From contig NZ_AAQJ02000001.1 of assembly GCF_000168295.1 (NCBI RefSeq), positions 893,001-957,000 on the forward strand: a stretch of 64,000 nt of DNA, in the 5' to 3' direction. How positions within the stretch are numbered: position 1 is the first letter of the stretch; each line of letters opens with the position of its first letter. The DNA comes from Rickettsiella grylli (GTDB lineage: Bacteria > Pseudomonadota > Gammaproteobacteria > Diplorickettsiales > Diplorickettsiaceae). The position numbers and the translations under genes are program-made. Shown here one piece after another: positions 1 through 9,724 of the stretch. The notes beneath the pieces were generated by a model. The model did no database searches. It had not been told where the DNA came from and worked only from the letters and a program-made list of their open reading frames with translations.

Positions 1-1779
1 TACAGTTCATTGGGTCTTTATATTTCTATTGCAACGATTCTCACCGTTTTTGTTATCGCGCTCGCTTACAATCAAGTTATTACGTTGTTTCCCAGTGGTG
101 GGGGGGGTTATAAAGTTTCTACTCAACTCCTGGGTCCGTATGCTGGACTGATTTCAGGTGCTGCACTTATTGTCGATTATGTCTTAACGATTACAATCTC
201 TGTAGCCAGCGGTATTGATGCCTTATTGAGCTTACTTCCTTCTTCTTTTTTAAATTATAAATTATTCGCTTGCGCGTTTGTTATTATCGTACTGATTACA
301 TTAAATTTACGAGGGATGAAAGAATCGATAAAAGTGTTAATGCCTATTTTTTTAGGTTTTGTGGTCACGCACTTTTTTTTAATCATTTATGGTGTTATGG
401 TCCATAAAAGTACATTACCTCGCGTGTTTTCAGATACGTTCACCACCACTTTTGCAATTTCACAACAAACGGGCTGGTTATTTATTACGGCCTTATTGTT
501 ACGGGCTTATTCGTTAGGCAGTGGAACTTACACTGGAATTGAAGCCGTTTCTAACAATGTGAATCGACTCATGGAGCCCCGGGTACGCACCGGAAAATGG
601 ACCATGTTTTATATGGCACTTTCCTTAAGTTTTACCGCCGGCGGGATCATTTTACTTTATTTATTATGGCATGCACATCCTGTCTACGGTCAAACCTTAA
701 ATGCCGTTGTGTTTCATCACATTTTAGGGGATTCTGCATGGGCGAAAGCCCTCTTAACCCTCACTTTATTGCTTGAAGCCGGCTTACTACTTGTCGGCGC
801 TAATACCGGTTTTTTAGCCGGCCCCAGTGTATTAGCCAATATGGCCATCGACAGTTGGGTACCCAATCGTTTTCGTCATCTATCCAGTCGTTTAGTGACA
901 CAAAATGGAATCATTGTATTTGGCATTGCCGCACTCTTGATCCTTTGGTTGAGTGAAGGGCGTGTTTCCTGGCTCGTTATTCTCTATAGCATGAATGTAT
1001 TTTTAACCTTTTCGCTTTCTATTCTGGGTCTGTGCGTTTATTGGGTCACGCATCGAAAGGATGCTTCTTCCCATTGGTTAGGTCGATTCATTTTTTCATC
1101 CTTTGCCTTTTTAGTCACCTTTTGTATCTTGATAACGACACTGATATCAAAATTCACGTTTGGCGGCTGGGTCACCGTCTTCATTACCAGTTTAGTCATT
1201 TTCATTTGCCTATTGGTCAAAAAACATTACACGCTGGTTTTCAAAAAATTACATACGATTGATCTCCTGATGACAAGCACACCGTTAAACGCTTCTAAGC
1301 CTCCCAAACCACTGCAACCGAAAGAAGCGACCGCTGTCATTATGGTCGGGAAACATCGAGGCATTGGTCTGTACAATCTATTATGGGTACTCCGTATGTT
1401 TCCGAATCATTTTAAAAATTTTATATTTGTTACCGTTGGTATCGTTGATGTGGAAAGTTTTAGTGCTCGAAAAGAATTGACAACGATGCAAAAAAATACA
1501 CAGACAATGCTCGATTATTTTATCACCTACTGTCATGAACAAGGCTTAGCGGCAAAAAGTTATGTGGCTTATGGCACTGATCCGACCGAAAAATTAACCC
1601 TGCTTTCTAAAAAAATCATAAAAGAATTTCCAAATTCGATTTTTTTCGCGAGTAAGCTTATTTTCACGAAAGATAATTGGATAACCCGTTTACTGCATAA
1701 CGAAACAGCCATCATGTTACAACGGCGCTTACATTTACTCGGTGCGCAACTTGTTATTTTACCGATGAAAATAGACTGA
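1..1779 (+). CDS. APC-family permease, 5' end outside window
   Basis: A polytopic inner-membrane transporter of the amino acid-polyamine-organocation (APC) type. About ten hydrophobic segments can be seen over the first ~410 residues, followed by a soluble C-terminal region of about 170 residues that has the look of a USP-like or regulatory cytoplasmic domain. The frame is already open at base 1 (Tyr-Ser-Ser precede the TTG at 10), so the gene begins upstream of the window and the TTG is not the start. The substrate cannot be told from the sequence. The TGA stop overlaps the ATG of the next gene by one base, suggesting translational coupling. Confidence 0.8.
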   Translation, partial: YSSLGLYISIATILTVFVIALAYNQVITLFPSGGGGYKVSTQLLGPYAGLISGAALIVDYVLTITISVASGIDALLSLLPSSFLNYKLFACAFVIIVLITLNLRGMKESIKVLMPIFLGFVVTHFFLIIYGVMVHKSTLPRVFSDTFTTTFAISQQTGWLFITALLLRAYSLGSGTYTGIEAVSNNVNRLMEPRVRTGKWTMFYMALSLSFTAGGIILLYLLWHAHPVYGQTLNAVVFHHILGDSAWAKALLTLTLLLEAGLLLVGANTGFLAGPSVLANMAIDSWVPNRFRHLSSRLVTQNGIIVFGIAALLILWLSEGRVSWLVILYSMNVFLTFSLSILGLCVYWVTHRKDASSHWLGRFIFSSFAFLVTFCILITTLISKFTFGGWVTVFITSLVIFICLLVKKHYTLVFKKLHTIDLLMTSTPLNASKPPKPLQPKEATAVIMVGKHRGIGLYNLLWVLRMFPNHFKNFIFVTVGIVDVESFSARKELTTMQKNTQTMLDYFITYCHEQGLAAKSYVAYGTDPTEKLTLLSKKIIKEFPNSIFFASKLIFTKDNWITRLLHNETAIMLQRRLHLLGAQLVILPMKID

Positions 1780-2246
1780 TGACTAAAAAACTATCGCGAG
1801 AAAAAAGGCTGGTCACTATCTTGCAGGATGATTCGGAAAGCTTATTGGCGTTTATTCAAGCCAAAGTTGTTCAATTAAACCGACTCAATCAAATTTGGCA
1901 CACTGAAATGGGTTCTCTTGGTGAGCATACTCGGATCGCTAATTTTCGCGAAGGTCATTTAATTATTGAATGCGCGAGTGCGGCCTGGGCGACACAATTG
2001 CGCTATCGGCTCCCGACTATCACTGAACAATTAATTCATTACGACGCGTTGCGTGATTTGAAACAGATTGAATGGAACATCCAACCTCACTTTCATCCTA
2101 TCCATTCAATTTCACGCTCAGCGCCACCTCCCTTATCATCCAGTAGTGCTCAACTCATTAAAAATGCTGCGCAACATATAAAAATTAAATCATTGCAACA
2201 CGCCTTATTACGCATTGCACGACATGAAACCTCTACCAAAAAGTGA
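1779..2246 (+). CDS. dciA: DUF721/DciA-like protein, likely replicative helicase loader
   Basis: A 155-residue protein with the compact N-terminal DUF721 (DciA) domain in residues ~15-105, including the 'REGHLIIECASAAWATQLRYR' type core seen in this family (hydrophobic strand, then Ala-Trp-Ala-x-Gln-Leu-Arg). DciA proteins load or recruit the replicative helicase DnaB in bacteria that lack DnaC. The C-terminal ~50 residues are Ser/Ala rich and probably flexible. The start ATG overlaps the permease stop. The gene ends 3 bp short of the convergent isochorismatase-family gene. The family call is fairly secure; the helicase-loader role is inferred from family knowledge. Confidence 0.75.
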   Translation: MTKKLSREKRLVTILQDDSESLLAFIQAKVVQLNRLNQIWHTEMGSLGEHTRIANFREGHLIIECASAAWATQLRYRLPTITEQLIHYDALRDLKQIEWNIQPHFHPIHSISRSAPPPLSSSSAQLIKNAAQHIKIKSLQHALLRIARHETSTKK

Positions 2247-2249
2247 GGT

Positions 2250-2912
2250 TCACGTTTCTTGCTCAGCATCATGAGAGACCTCATGACTACAAATAAGATT
2301 TGCATAAGGCACTAAATGATCCTTCAGTAATTGCGTCAATCCTTCGCCTTTATCGCGCCAATCGCGTTGTAACTCAGAACCAATTGAAAACCAATTCGTT
2401 AAAACCGCTCCGCATTGCGCCATACGACTCAGCGCTGCATGGCGCGTCGCAAGATTGAATGTCCCTGAGGCATCTACAACGACGTAGACATCATAACCCT
2501 CACTTAAAGCCGATATCGCCGGAAATACAACGCAAACATCAGTGACGATTCCCGCAATAATTAATTTTTTGCGTCCCGTTGCTTTGACAGCCTTCACAAA
2601 ATCCTCATTATCCCACGCGTTAATTTGACCGGGTCGTGGAATAAACGGCGCTTTAGGAAACGTATGCTTTAATTCAGGAATAAGTGGACCATTTGGACCT
2701 GATTCAAAACTTGTTGTTAAAATAGTCGGTAAATGAAAAAGCGTGCCGATAGCGGCCAATGCCAAAACATTATTCTTAAATTCATCGTAGTGATAATCCC
2801 TCACCAACTGAAATAAACCCGTTTGATGATCGATAAATAATAATGCCGCATTGTCCTTCGATAAACGATTATCACCCGCTTGTTTTTGGGCAAAAAGCAT
2901 TGATTCGTGCAT
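2250..2912 (-). CDS. Isochorismatase-family cysteine hydrolase (YcaC-like)
   Basis: A 220-residue single-domain hydrolase of the isochorismatase superfamily. The expected triad is visible: Asp28 in 'LLFIDHQTG', a Lys at 115/116 in 'GRKKLIIAG', and the nucleophile Cys127 in 'TDVCVVFPA'. The overall wording resembles YcaC, a hydrolase of unknown substrate, rather than entB-type isochorismatases. It lies 35 bp downstream of era on the same strand and may be cotranscribed with it, though nothing links the functions. The exact substrate is unknown. Confidence 0.82.
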   Translation of the reverse strand: MHESMLFAQKQAGDNRLSKDNAALLFIDHQTGLFQLVRDYHYDEFKNNVLALAAIGTLFHLPTILTTSFESGPNGPLIPELKHTFPKAPFIPRPGQINAWDNEDFVKAVKATGRKKLIIAGIVTDVCVVFPAISALSEGYDVYVVVDASGTFNLATRHAALSRMAQCGAVLTNWFSIGSELQRDWRDKGEGLTQLLKDHLVPYANLICSHEVSHDAEQET

Positions 2913-2947
2913 GTTACTATTCCTCCATGATACCTGTGTTTGTAACT

Positions 2948-3832
2948 TTAAACGCGTTTTAAATTTCCTTCTTCATTCGGCTTTCTTGTTTTAATCTTGA
3001 TCCATACGTCCAAATAAATTTTTTTATGCAAAAACGCTTCGATATCTTTTCTTGCTTCAGACGCTATTTTTTTGAGCAATTCGCCTTTTTTACCGATAAT
3101 AATCGCTTTTTGGCGTGAATGTTCTGCCCAAATAAGCGCAGAAATTTTAATGATTTTTTTCTCCTCGATGAATTGTTCAATACTCACGGTTAATCCATAA
3201 GGGATTTCTTGATGTAAATAACGCATCAATTTTTCTCGAATAAATTCTCCGACTAAAAAGCGTTGACTCCGATCCGTCAATTGATCGGGGGGGTAAATAA
3301 ACGCTGCGTGGGGTAATGCTTTTGCAATAACTTTTTCTAATTCATCGATATTTTGTCCTTTTAGTGCTGAAATAGGCACAATGGCTAAAAAAGACATTTT
3401 TTGATAACAGCATTTTAAAAAAGGAAGTAAACGGTGCTTATCATTTATTTTATCGACTTTATTAATAATCAATATCACAGGACGTTTTAATGGTTTTATT
3501 CGTTCTAAAATCGCCGCTTCTTCGTTTGTCCAACGATCCGCTTCGATAACAAAACCAATGAGATCGACGTCAATTAACGCCTGAATGGCTGACCGCGTGA
3601 ATGTACGGCTCAACCGGCGCCCTGCGTTTTGAAGAATACCAGGCGTATCTTTATAAATAAACTGCGTGTGTAAATCGGTTTTAATCCCTAAAATTTGATC
3701 GCGTGTTGTTTGAGGTTTAGACGATGTAATGGTTAATTTTTCACCTAAAATTTTATTCAGTAATGTCGATTTACCGACATTCGGTCGACCAATAATTGCA
3801 ATTTTACCGCAATGCGTTTTTAAATTTTTCAT
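2948..3832 (-). CDS. era: GTPase Era
   Basis: Essential GTPase that binds the 3' end of 16S rRNA and assists 30S subunit maturation. The N-terminal GTPase domain shows the P-loop 'GRPNVGKST' near residue 15, the switch Thr-Thr in 'KPQTTRDQ', 'DTPG', and 'NKVD'; the C-terminal half carries the KH domain with 'IIIGKKGELLKKI'. The length of 294 residues is typical. It follows rnc with a 23-bp gap in a lepA-lepB-rnc-era order known from many proteobacteria; recO, often next, is replaced here by an isochorismatase-family gene. Confidence 0.96.
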   Translation of the reverse strand: MKNLKTHCGKIAIIGRPNVGKSTLLNKILGEKLTITSSKPQTTRDQILGIKTDLHTQFIYKDTPGILQNAGRRLSRTFTRSAIQALIDVDLIGFVIEADRWTNEEAAILERIKPLKRPVILIINKVDKINDKHRLLPFLKCCYQKMSFLAIVPISALKGQNIDELEKVIAKALPHAAFIYPPDQLTDRSQRFLVGEFIREKLMRYLHQEIPYGLTVSIEQFIEEKKIIKISALIWAEHSRQKAIIIGKKGELLKKIASEARKDIEAFLHKKIYLDVWIKIKTRKPNEEGNLKRV

Positions 3833-3855
3833 ATTGCTAGGGTTATACGCTTTGT

Positions 3856-4548
3856 TTAGTTCTCTTTAACGGTTATCGCTAATTCTTCTAAAATTTTTTC
3901 TGCGGCTTTTTGTTCAGCACGACGTCGACTACTTCCTAATCCTATTGCTTTATGGGGTAAACCCTGAATTTGACACTCCACTTTAAACGATTGCTGATGA
4001 GCGGGTCCTTCTAAAGCAAGAATTGTGTAGACGGGTAATGCTAATTTTTTGGCTTGTAAATATTCTTGCAATTGCGTTTTAGGATCTTTCAGATCAGGAA
4101 TCATTTCGATATTTTCTAAACGATTCGCATACCAGCGTAAAATGCAGGTTTCACAGGCTTGAAAACCCCCATCAAGGTAAATAGCCCCCACAACCGCTTC
4201 CATGCCATCAGCTAAAATAGATTTCCGTTGGGCACCTCCCGTTTTTAACTCTCCCGCACCGAGACGTAAATATTTCCCTAACTCAAATCCTTGAGCAAGA
4301 TCGGTCAACGTTTCGCCACGGACTAAATTAGCACGGAGACGACTTAATTCACCTTCACGTGCTTTAATATTTTGGCGAAATAATGCGGCCGCAATCACAA
4401 AGTTTAATACCGCATCGCCCAAATATTCTAATCGTTCATTATTTTTATTGCCACGAAAGCTACGATGGCTCAGCGCATCTTCCAATAATTCAGGATTTTT
4501 AAATTGATAATTTAACTTTTCACATAAACTTTCTATTTCGGATTTCAC
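3856..4548 (-). CDS. rnc: Ribonuclease III
   Basis: Double-strand-specific endoribonuclease that processes the rRNA precursor and many mRNAs. The 230-residue protein carries the family signature 'NERLEYLGDAVL' (residues ~37-48), whose acidic residues bind the catalytic magnesium ions, then a second acidic cluster in 'DGMEAVVGAIYLDGG', and a C-terminal double-stranded RNA-binding domain from residue ~155 ending with 'SSRRRAEQKAAEKIL'. Length and domain order are normal. It lies upstream of era as usual and 110 bp downstream of lepB. Confidence 0.96.
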   Translation of the reverse strand: MKSEIESLCEKLNYQFKNPELLEDALSHRSFRGNKNNERLEYLGDAVLNFVIAAALFRQNIKAREGELSRLRANLVRGETLTDLAQGFELGKYLRLGAGELKTGGAQRKSILADGMEAVVGAIYLDGGFQACETCILRWYANRLENIEMIPDLKDPKTQLQEYLQAKKLALPVYTILALEGPAHQQSFKVECQIQGLPHKAIGLGSSRRRAEQKAAEKILEELAITVKEN

Positions 4549-4658
4549 TAAAAGTGCCTCTTAAAATAAGAAACGTGTCGATTGAGAATATCGCGATCGT
4601 TTTTATCCCCATGATCATTGTTAACCGGCAACGGCACACAGTCCCTGTCTATAATTCG

Positions 4659-5435
4659 CTAATGGATTCGTAAACCCAATCGATCCCAACGAACACGATG
4701 ATGCTCGTTATCCCAACTAAAAAATACCCACATGGCCTTCCCAATGAGATCTTTTTCAGGAACAAAACCCCAATAACGACTATCTAAGCTATTATCTCGA
4801 TTATCGCCCATGACGAAATAATTTCCTTGGGGTACAACGACTGAAAAATCTGTTGCGAATTGATCCGGGCGTAAATAAATATCGTGTTGAATGCCGAGTA
4901 AATTTTCACGTTTTAATAAAACGGGCCATTTTTCATGCCTGCCATCGCTATCCATTGTTTCCCCTAATAACTGTTGTGACGCCTGCTGGCCATTGATCGT
5001 TAATACCTTATTTTTATAGGTAATCACATCACCGGGTACGCCTATCACGCGTTTAATGAAATACGTGGAGGTATCTTTCGGCCATAAAAATACAATAATA
5101 TCACCCCGTTTGGGTTCACTGACCGAAATCATTTTTTTATGCGTTACGGGTAAACGGATACCATAAATAAACTTATTGGCCACTATAAAATCCCCAATTA
5201 ACAAATCGGGTTTTTCTGACCCTGAAGGGATTCGAAAAGGCTCCGCTAAAAAAGAACGTATAAGTAATACGAAGAATAAAACAGGGAAAAAAGAGCGGGC
5301 ATACTCGATGACTATCGACGGATGCGTTATTTTTTTTCGCTTCCGACGTGGCGCAAAAATCAATAGGTCTGCGAGAGTAATCACACCGGTAATAATAACC
5401 ACCAGCGTTAAAAAAAATTCAAAATTTAAATTCAT
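4659..5435 (-). CDS. lepB: Signal peptidase I (LepB) with unusual Ser-box
   Basis: Membrane-bound leader peptidase that removes signal peptides at the outer face of the inner membrane. Two N-terminal membrane segments (residues ~7-27 and ~48-65) precede the S26 catalytic domain. The catalytic Ser lies in 'RIPSGSEKPDLLIGDF', the catalytic Lys in 'FIKRVIGVPGD', and the C-terminal box 'GDNRDNSLDSRYWG' is intact. The Ser box normally reads SGSMxPTL, so Glu in place of Met and Asp in place of Thr are unusual. The 258-residue length is normal, and lepA lies immediately upstream. Confidence 0.94.
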   Translation of the reverse strand: MNLNFEFFLTLVVIITGVITLADLLIFAPRRKRKKITHPSIVIEYARSFFPVLFFVLLIRSFLAEPFRIPSGSEKPDLLIGDFIVANKFIYGIRLPVTHKKMISVSEPKRGDIIVFLWPKDTSTYFIKRVIGVPGDVITYKNKVLTINGQQASQQLLGETMDSDGRHEKWPVLLKRENLLGIQHDIYLRPDQFATDFSVVVPQGNYFVMGDNRDNSLDSRYWGFVPEKDLIGKAMWVFFSWDNEHHRVRWDRLGLRIH

Positions 5436-5458
5436 TATCGTTACTCAAGATTAAAAGA

Positions 5459-7252
5459 TTATTTTTTATCCAGTTGTAATACGGCTAAAAAGGCTTGCTG
5501 AGGGATCTCGATACGACCCACTTGTTTCATGCGTTTTTTACCGGCTTTTTGTTTTTCCAATAATTTTTTCTTACGTGAAACATCACCACCATAACATTTA
5601 GCAATCACATTTTTACGCAAGGCCTTCACGGTTTCCCTTGCGATAATATGGTTGCCTATTGCGGCTTGCAAAGCAACTTCAAACATTTGTCGTGGAATAA
5701 GATCTTTCAGTCTTGCCACTAATTGTCGGCCTCGGTATTGTGATTGACTACGGTGGACGACCAAAGCCAGCGCATCGACTTTATCACCATTAATGAGAAT
5801 ATCCAACTTGACTAAGTCCGCTTCTTGAAAACGAATAAAATGATAGTCAAGTGAAGCATAGCCTCGACTTAACGATTTTAAACGATCAAAAAAGTCTAAA
5901 ACTACCTCGCTCATCGGTAATTCATACGCGATAGAAACCTGTTTACCCGTATAAAGTAATTTCGTTTGTACCCCTCGTCGTTCATTACACAATGTAATTA
6001 CAGCCCCTAAATAAGTTTGCGGCACCAGTATATTGGCTAAAACAATGGGCTCTCGCATCACCTGAATAAAATGGGCTGGCGGCAGCTCGGCTGGATTATC
6101 AATATGAGCGATTTCTCCTTTCGACGTTACGATTTCATAAACAACCGTTGGTGCGGTTGTGATGAGATCTAAATCGTATTCTCGTTCTAAACGTTCTTGT
6201 ACGATCTCCATATGCAACAAGCCTAAAAAACCGCAACGAAAACCAAATCCTAATGCTTCGGAGGTTTCTGGTTCGTAAAAAAGTGACGAATCATTGAGAC
6301 TCAGCTTTTCTAACGCATCGCGAAAATCACTAAATTCTTCGGTGTTAACGGGAAATAAGCCCGCAAATACTTGGGGATGAACACGCTTAAAACCCGGTAA
6401 AGGGACAACGGCAGACGTTGAGAGGTGAGTTAAGGTATCTCCAACGGGTGCGCCATGGATATCTTTAACACCTGCGATGACAAAACCAACCTCACCGGCA
6501 CACAATGTGTCCATCGCGTGTCGTTTCGGTGTGAAAATGCCGCATTGATCCACGTTATAATGCTTCCCGGTGGACATCACTTGAATTTTATCACCCACTT
6601 TTAAACAGCCATTTTTTATGCGTACTAAAGAAACAATACCCAAATAGGAATCAAACCAAGAATCAATAATTAACGCTTGTAAAGGTTGCTGTCTATCCCC
6701 TTGGGGTGGAGGAATAACACGAATCAATTTTTCAAGTAATTCTACGATTCCAGTGCCTTTTTTTGCACTGACTCTCACGGCATCTTGAGCCGGTATACCA
6801 ATGATCTCTTCAATTTCTTGGATAACATTTTCCGGTGTGGCTTGTGGTAAATCGATTTTATTGATGACCGGTAATACTTCTAACCCCTGTTCAATCGCTG
6901 TATAACACACCGCAACGGTTTGCGCTTCAACGCCTTGAGCAGCATCAACGACTAATAATGCCCCCTCACACGCCGCTAACGATCGCGATACTTCATACGA
7001 AAAATCCACATGGCCCGGCGTATCAATAAAATTTAACTGATACCGTTGCCCATCTTGTGCGGTGTAATACAACGTAACGCTTTGTGCTTTGATCGTAATA
7101 CCACGTTCGCGTTCAAGTTCCATCGAGTCTAATACTTGCGCGGACATTTCTCGCGCTGTTAAGCCTCCGCAAACTTGGATTAATCGATCTGCCACTGTTG
7201 ATTTTCCATGATCAATATGCGCGATAATGGAAAAATTCCGAATGTTTTTCAT
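5459..7252 (-). CDS. lepA: Elongation factor 4 (LepA)
   Basis: Ribosome-associated translational GTPase related to EF-G. Visible are the P-loop 'AHIDHGKST' at residue ~10, '[10 protein letters not shown]', 'DTPGHVDF', 'NKIDLP', the EF-G-like domains in the middle, and the LepA-specific C-terminal region with '[13 protein letters not shown]' and '[10 protein letters not shown]'. At 597 residues it is full length. It heads the lepA-lepB-rnc-era run, separated from lepB by 23 bp. Confidence 0.97.
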   Translation of the reverse strand: MKNIRNFSIIAHIDHGKSTVADRLIQVCGGLTAREMSAQVLDSMELERERGITIKAQSVTLYYTAQDGQRYQLNFIDTPGHVDFSYEVSRSLAACEGALLVVDAAQGVEAQTVAVCYTAIEQGLEVLPVINKIDLPQATPENVIQEIEEIIGIPAQDAVRVSAKKGTGIVELLEKLIRVIPPPQGDRQQPLQALIIDSWFDSYLGIVSLVRIKNGCLKVGDKIQVMSTGKHYNVDQCGIFTPKRHAMDTLCAGEVGFVIAGVKDIHGAPVGDTLTHLSTSAVVPLPGFKRVHPQVFAGLFPVNTEEFSDFRDALEKLSLNDSSLFYEPETSEALGFGFRCGFLGLLHMEIVQERLEREYDLDLITTAPTVVYEIVTSKGEIAHIDNPAELPPAHFIQVMREPIVLANILVPQTYLGAVITLCNERRGVQTKLLYTGKQVSIAYELPMSEVVLDFFDRLKSLSRGYASLDYHFIRFQEADLVKLDILINGDKVDALALVVHRSQSQYRGRQLVARLKDLIPRQMFEVALQAAIGNHIIARETVKALRKNVIAKCYGGDVSRKKKLLEKQKAGKKRMKQVGRIEIPQQAFLAVLQLDKK

Positions 7253-7308
7253 GATGAGTGTTTAATGGATATCGTTGTTGGTTGTATGATTCGACAGGGA
7301 GTATAACC

Positions 7309-7992
7309 TTATTTCTGTAACCGTTGTTGTAACCATTGCGTAATATCCATAATTTCTTGTGGACAAACGCTGTGGCCGATAGGGTAGCGATTAAACTGGA
7401 CCGGATACGCTAATTTTTTTAAACAGTTATAAGAAAACTCACCTAATGCGGGCGCAACAATATTATCTTCGTCGCCATGTGCCATAAAAATAGGGGTTGA
7501 ACGATTCGCTTCACTGGCTTCTTTTTCTAAAAAATGATGTAGGGGCAAATACGTTGATAACGCCAAAATTCCTGCCAATGCGCGTGGGAAACGTAATGCG
7601 GTATACAACGCCATCGCGCCTCCCTGTGAAAACCCCGCTAAAACAATCCGATGCGCCGGTATTCCTCTTCCCACTTCTTTTTCTATTAACTCAAATAAAC
7701 TATGTGCCGCTTCCCGAATACCCATTTCATCTTCAGGCGAACCAAATGTCAATCCATGGATATCATACCAGGCAGGCATTTTCACACCCCCATTTAAACT
7801 AATCGGCCTTACGGGTGCATGTGGAAAAACAAAGCGGAAACCTGTACTTAATGCAACCGCTCGTGCCATGTTGGCGGAATCATGACCACTTGCACCTAAT
7901 CCATGCAAACAGATAATACTGGCTGATGGAGATTGGATCGGGTTGAATTCTAAGTAATCTAACGACTTTGGGTTTTCCATTGCGAACCTCAT
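7309..7992 (-). CDS. Alpha/beta-hydrolase, carboxylesterase (COG0400-like)
   Basis: A 227-residue serine hydrolase of the phospholipase/carboxylesterase family. The oxyanion-hole region 'CLHGLGASGHD', the nucleophile elbow 'GFSQGG' (Ser near residue 122), an Asp in 'GDEDNIVAP' and the His in 'YPIGHSVCP' form the expected triad. Proteins of this family hydrolyse short-chain esters or act as acyl-protein thioesterases; the physiological substrate here is unknown. The first ATG is used, but Met5 ('MENPKS') is an alternative start. It has no signal peptide, so it is probably cytoplasmic. Confidence 0.85.
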   Translation of the reverse strand: MRFAMENPKSLDYLEFNPIQSPSASIICLHGLGASGHDSANMARAVALSTGFRFVFPHAPVRPISLNGGVKMPAWYDIHGLTFGSPEDEMGIREAAHSLFELIEKEVGRGIPAHRIVLAGFSQGGAMALYTALRFPRALAGILALSTYLPLHHFLEKEASEANRSTPIFMAHGDEDNIVAPALGEFSYNCLKKLAYPVQFNRYPIGHSVCPQEIMDITQWLQQRLQK

Positions 7993-8323
7993 AAAAATTA
8001 AGCTAGTTTTTGCGCGATTGCTTCAAAAAAATCATTCTATTTTTAGTATATACCGCCCCCTATTATTTTTAAATTTTCCCCGTCGTCTGTTTAAGAATTA
8101 ACCTTCAGTGAATGCGATAAAAGGAAACCCAACACCCGTATAAAATGTTAGCATCCTAAAATGAATGCGTTTTTTTGAATCATTCGACCCCTTTTTATTG
8201 CGGTTACTATATACTAGGGGTTCGAACACTTTACAATAGAATTTTACAATTTTTTTGTAACAGCGATTGACCATTCAATCGTTTTTATTTTTTAGGTGAG
8301 AACATTTAACATCTAGTATTTAT
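7993..8323. other. Divergent intergenic region between esterase and lptM
   Basis: A 331-bp AT-rich spacer between divergent genes, presumably holding both promoters. Several -10-like stretches occur (TATACT around 8210 on the plus strand, TAGAAT near 8050 on the minus strand) but none has a convincing -35 partner at the right distance. A GGTTCGAAC-like motif at 8218-8226 resembles a tRNA T-loop, but no acceptor or anticodon arms can be folded around it. No coding potential is seen. Confidence 0.5.
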
Positions 8324-8458
8324 ATGCAAACAAAAATTGGCTGTTCTCTTCTTTATTTAAGCGTTTTATTTTTTTTAACGGGATGTGGACAAATGGGCCC
8401 TTTATATCTCCCGCATCAAAAATCTTCCGTTCCTCCTTTTATGCAATCTGTCATCTAA
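8324..8458 (+). CDS. lptM: LptM-like small lipoprotein (YifL/LppL)
   Basis: A 44-residue lipoprotein. It begins with a short hydrophobic signal sequence ending in the lipobox 'LTGC' (Cys21), followed by the family hallmark 'GQMGPLYLP'. LptM/YifL proteins are outer-membrane lipoproteins that help assemble the LptDE lipopolysaccharide translocon. The position directly before lysA and dapF matches the lppL-lysA-dapF arrangement of pseudomonads and yifL-dapF of enterobacteria. The TAA stop overlaps the lysA ATG (TAATG), so the two are translationally coupled. Confidence 0.9.
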   Translation: MQTKIGCSLLYLSVLFFLTGCGQMGPLYLPHQKSSVPPFMQSVI

Positions 8459-9711
8459 TGTCTTTTATTTATTTCGATCACATTTTACAGGCAGAAGCGA
8501 TCCCCATTACTCAATTAATAACGCATTATGGCTCACCTTGTTATATTTATTCTAAATCCCGTTTATATGAACAATGGTGTGCCTTTAAATCTTTCATCCA
8601 GAACGGACATCAGATTTGTTATGCGGTCAAAGCGAATTCAAATCTCGCTATTTTAGCGCTTTTAGCCCACTGGGGCGCCGGATTTGACATTGTATCCGGC
8701 GGTGAATTCGATCGCGTACTTCGCGCCGGTGGGCATGCAGAAAACACGGTATTTTCTGGTGTCGGTAAAACCTGCGAGGAAATCAAATCCGCCTTATTCG
8801 CCCACATCGGTTGTTTTAATGTCGAGTCCAGTGGTGAATTATTCCGAATCGAAGCACTTGCCAAAAACATAGGTGCGGTGGCACCGATTGCTTTACGTGT
8901 CAATCCGAATATCGATCCCAAAACCCACCCCTATATAACCACGGGTTTAAACGACACTAAATTTGGTTTAAACGAAAAGGATGCCTTAACACTTTATCGT
9001 TATGCGGCGCAATCAAACCATTTAACGATTCGTGGAATCAGTTGTCATTTAGGTTCACAAATCACAACCATCGATCCTTTTCTACAGGCGTTAGAACATC
9101 TTTTGAAACTCACTGAAGCATTAAAAAAAGAACATATTTTATTAAAAACAATTAATTTAGGCGGTGGCTTAGGCGTGACTTATCAAACTGAAAACGTTCC
9201 ATCGGTTCAAGAATATAGTCAAAAAATTTTAGCATTGCTCAAAAAAAGAAACTCAACACTCACTTTAATCCTCGAACCAGGTCGTGCACTGATAGCCCAA
9301 GCGGGTATATTGGTCACTAAAGTGGAGTACCTTAAATCAAACCATCGTAAACATTTTGCGATTGTCGATGCGGGTATGAATGACCTCATTCGCCCCGCCT
9401 TATATCAGGCTGAGCACGCTATTTTACCTATCGTTCAACGTTCTCTTCCCCGTAAAAAAAAATATGATATTGTTGGTCCCATTTGCGAAAGTAGTGATTT
9501 TTTTGGTAAAAATCGCGAACTCGTCTTACGCGCGGGTGATTACTTAGCCATTATGGACAGTGGTGCTTATGGTTTTTCAATGAGTTCCAACTATAATTCT
9601 AGACCAAGAGCCGCCGAGCTTATGGTTGACACGGATCGCGTGTTTTTAATTCGCTCACGTGAAACGTTAGCACAATTATTGGCCAATGAAACGATACCTC
9701 CTATCTCCTAA
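8458..9711 (+). CDS. lysA: Diaminopimelate decarboxylase
   Basis: PLP-dependent enzyme for the last step of lysine synthesis (meso-diaminopimelate to lysine). The alanine-racemase-like barrel carries the PLP lysine in 'CYAVKANSN' (near residue 58), the glycine-rich phosphate loop 'NLGGGLG', and 'EPGRALIA'; the C-terminal domain has the substrate-binding 'CESSDFFG'. The start was set at 8458 (Met-Ser-Phe-Ile-Tyr), giving 417 residues. A longer open frame from 8383 would add 25 residues read through the lptM gene in another frame and is rejected. Confidence 0.96.
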   Translation: MSFIYFDHILQAEAIPITQLITHYGSPCYIYSKSRLYEQWCAFKSFIQNGHQICYAVKANSNLAILALLAHWGAGFDIVSGGEFDRVLRAGGHAENTVFSGVGKTCEEIKSALFAHIGCFNVESSGELFRIEALAKNIGAVAPIALRVNPNIDPKTHPYITTGLNDTKFGLNEKDALTLYRYAAQSNHLTIRGISCHLGSQITTIDPFLQALEHLLKLTEALKKEHILLKTINLGGGLGVTYQTENVPSVQEYSQKILALLKKRNSTLTLILEPGRALIAQAGILVTKVEYLKSNHRKHFAIVDAGMNDLIRPALYQAEHAILPIVQRSLPRKKKYDIVGPICESSDFFGKNRELVLRAGDYLAIMDSGAYGFSMSSNYNSRPRAAELMVDTDRVFLIRSRETLAQLLANETIPPIS

Positions 9712-9724
9712 AATCGATAATTCC

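Noticed and set aside
8218-8226. tRNA-like T-loop motif GGTTCGAAC
   Set aside because: No acceptor stem, anticodon arm or D-arm can be built around it; treated as chance.
8383-8457. 25-residue N-terminal extension of lysA
   Set aside because: The bases belong to the lptM gene in another frame, and the ATG at 8458 overlapping the lptM stop gives the normal LysA start.
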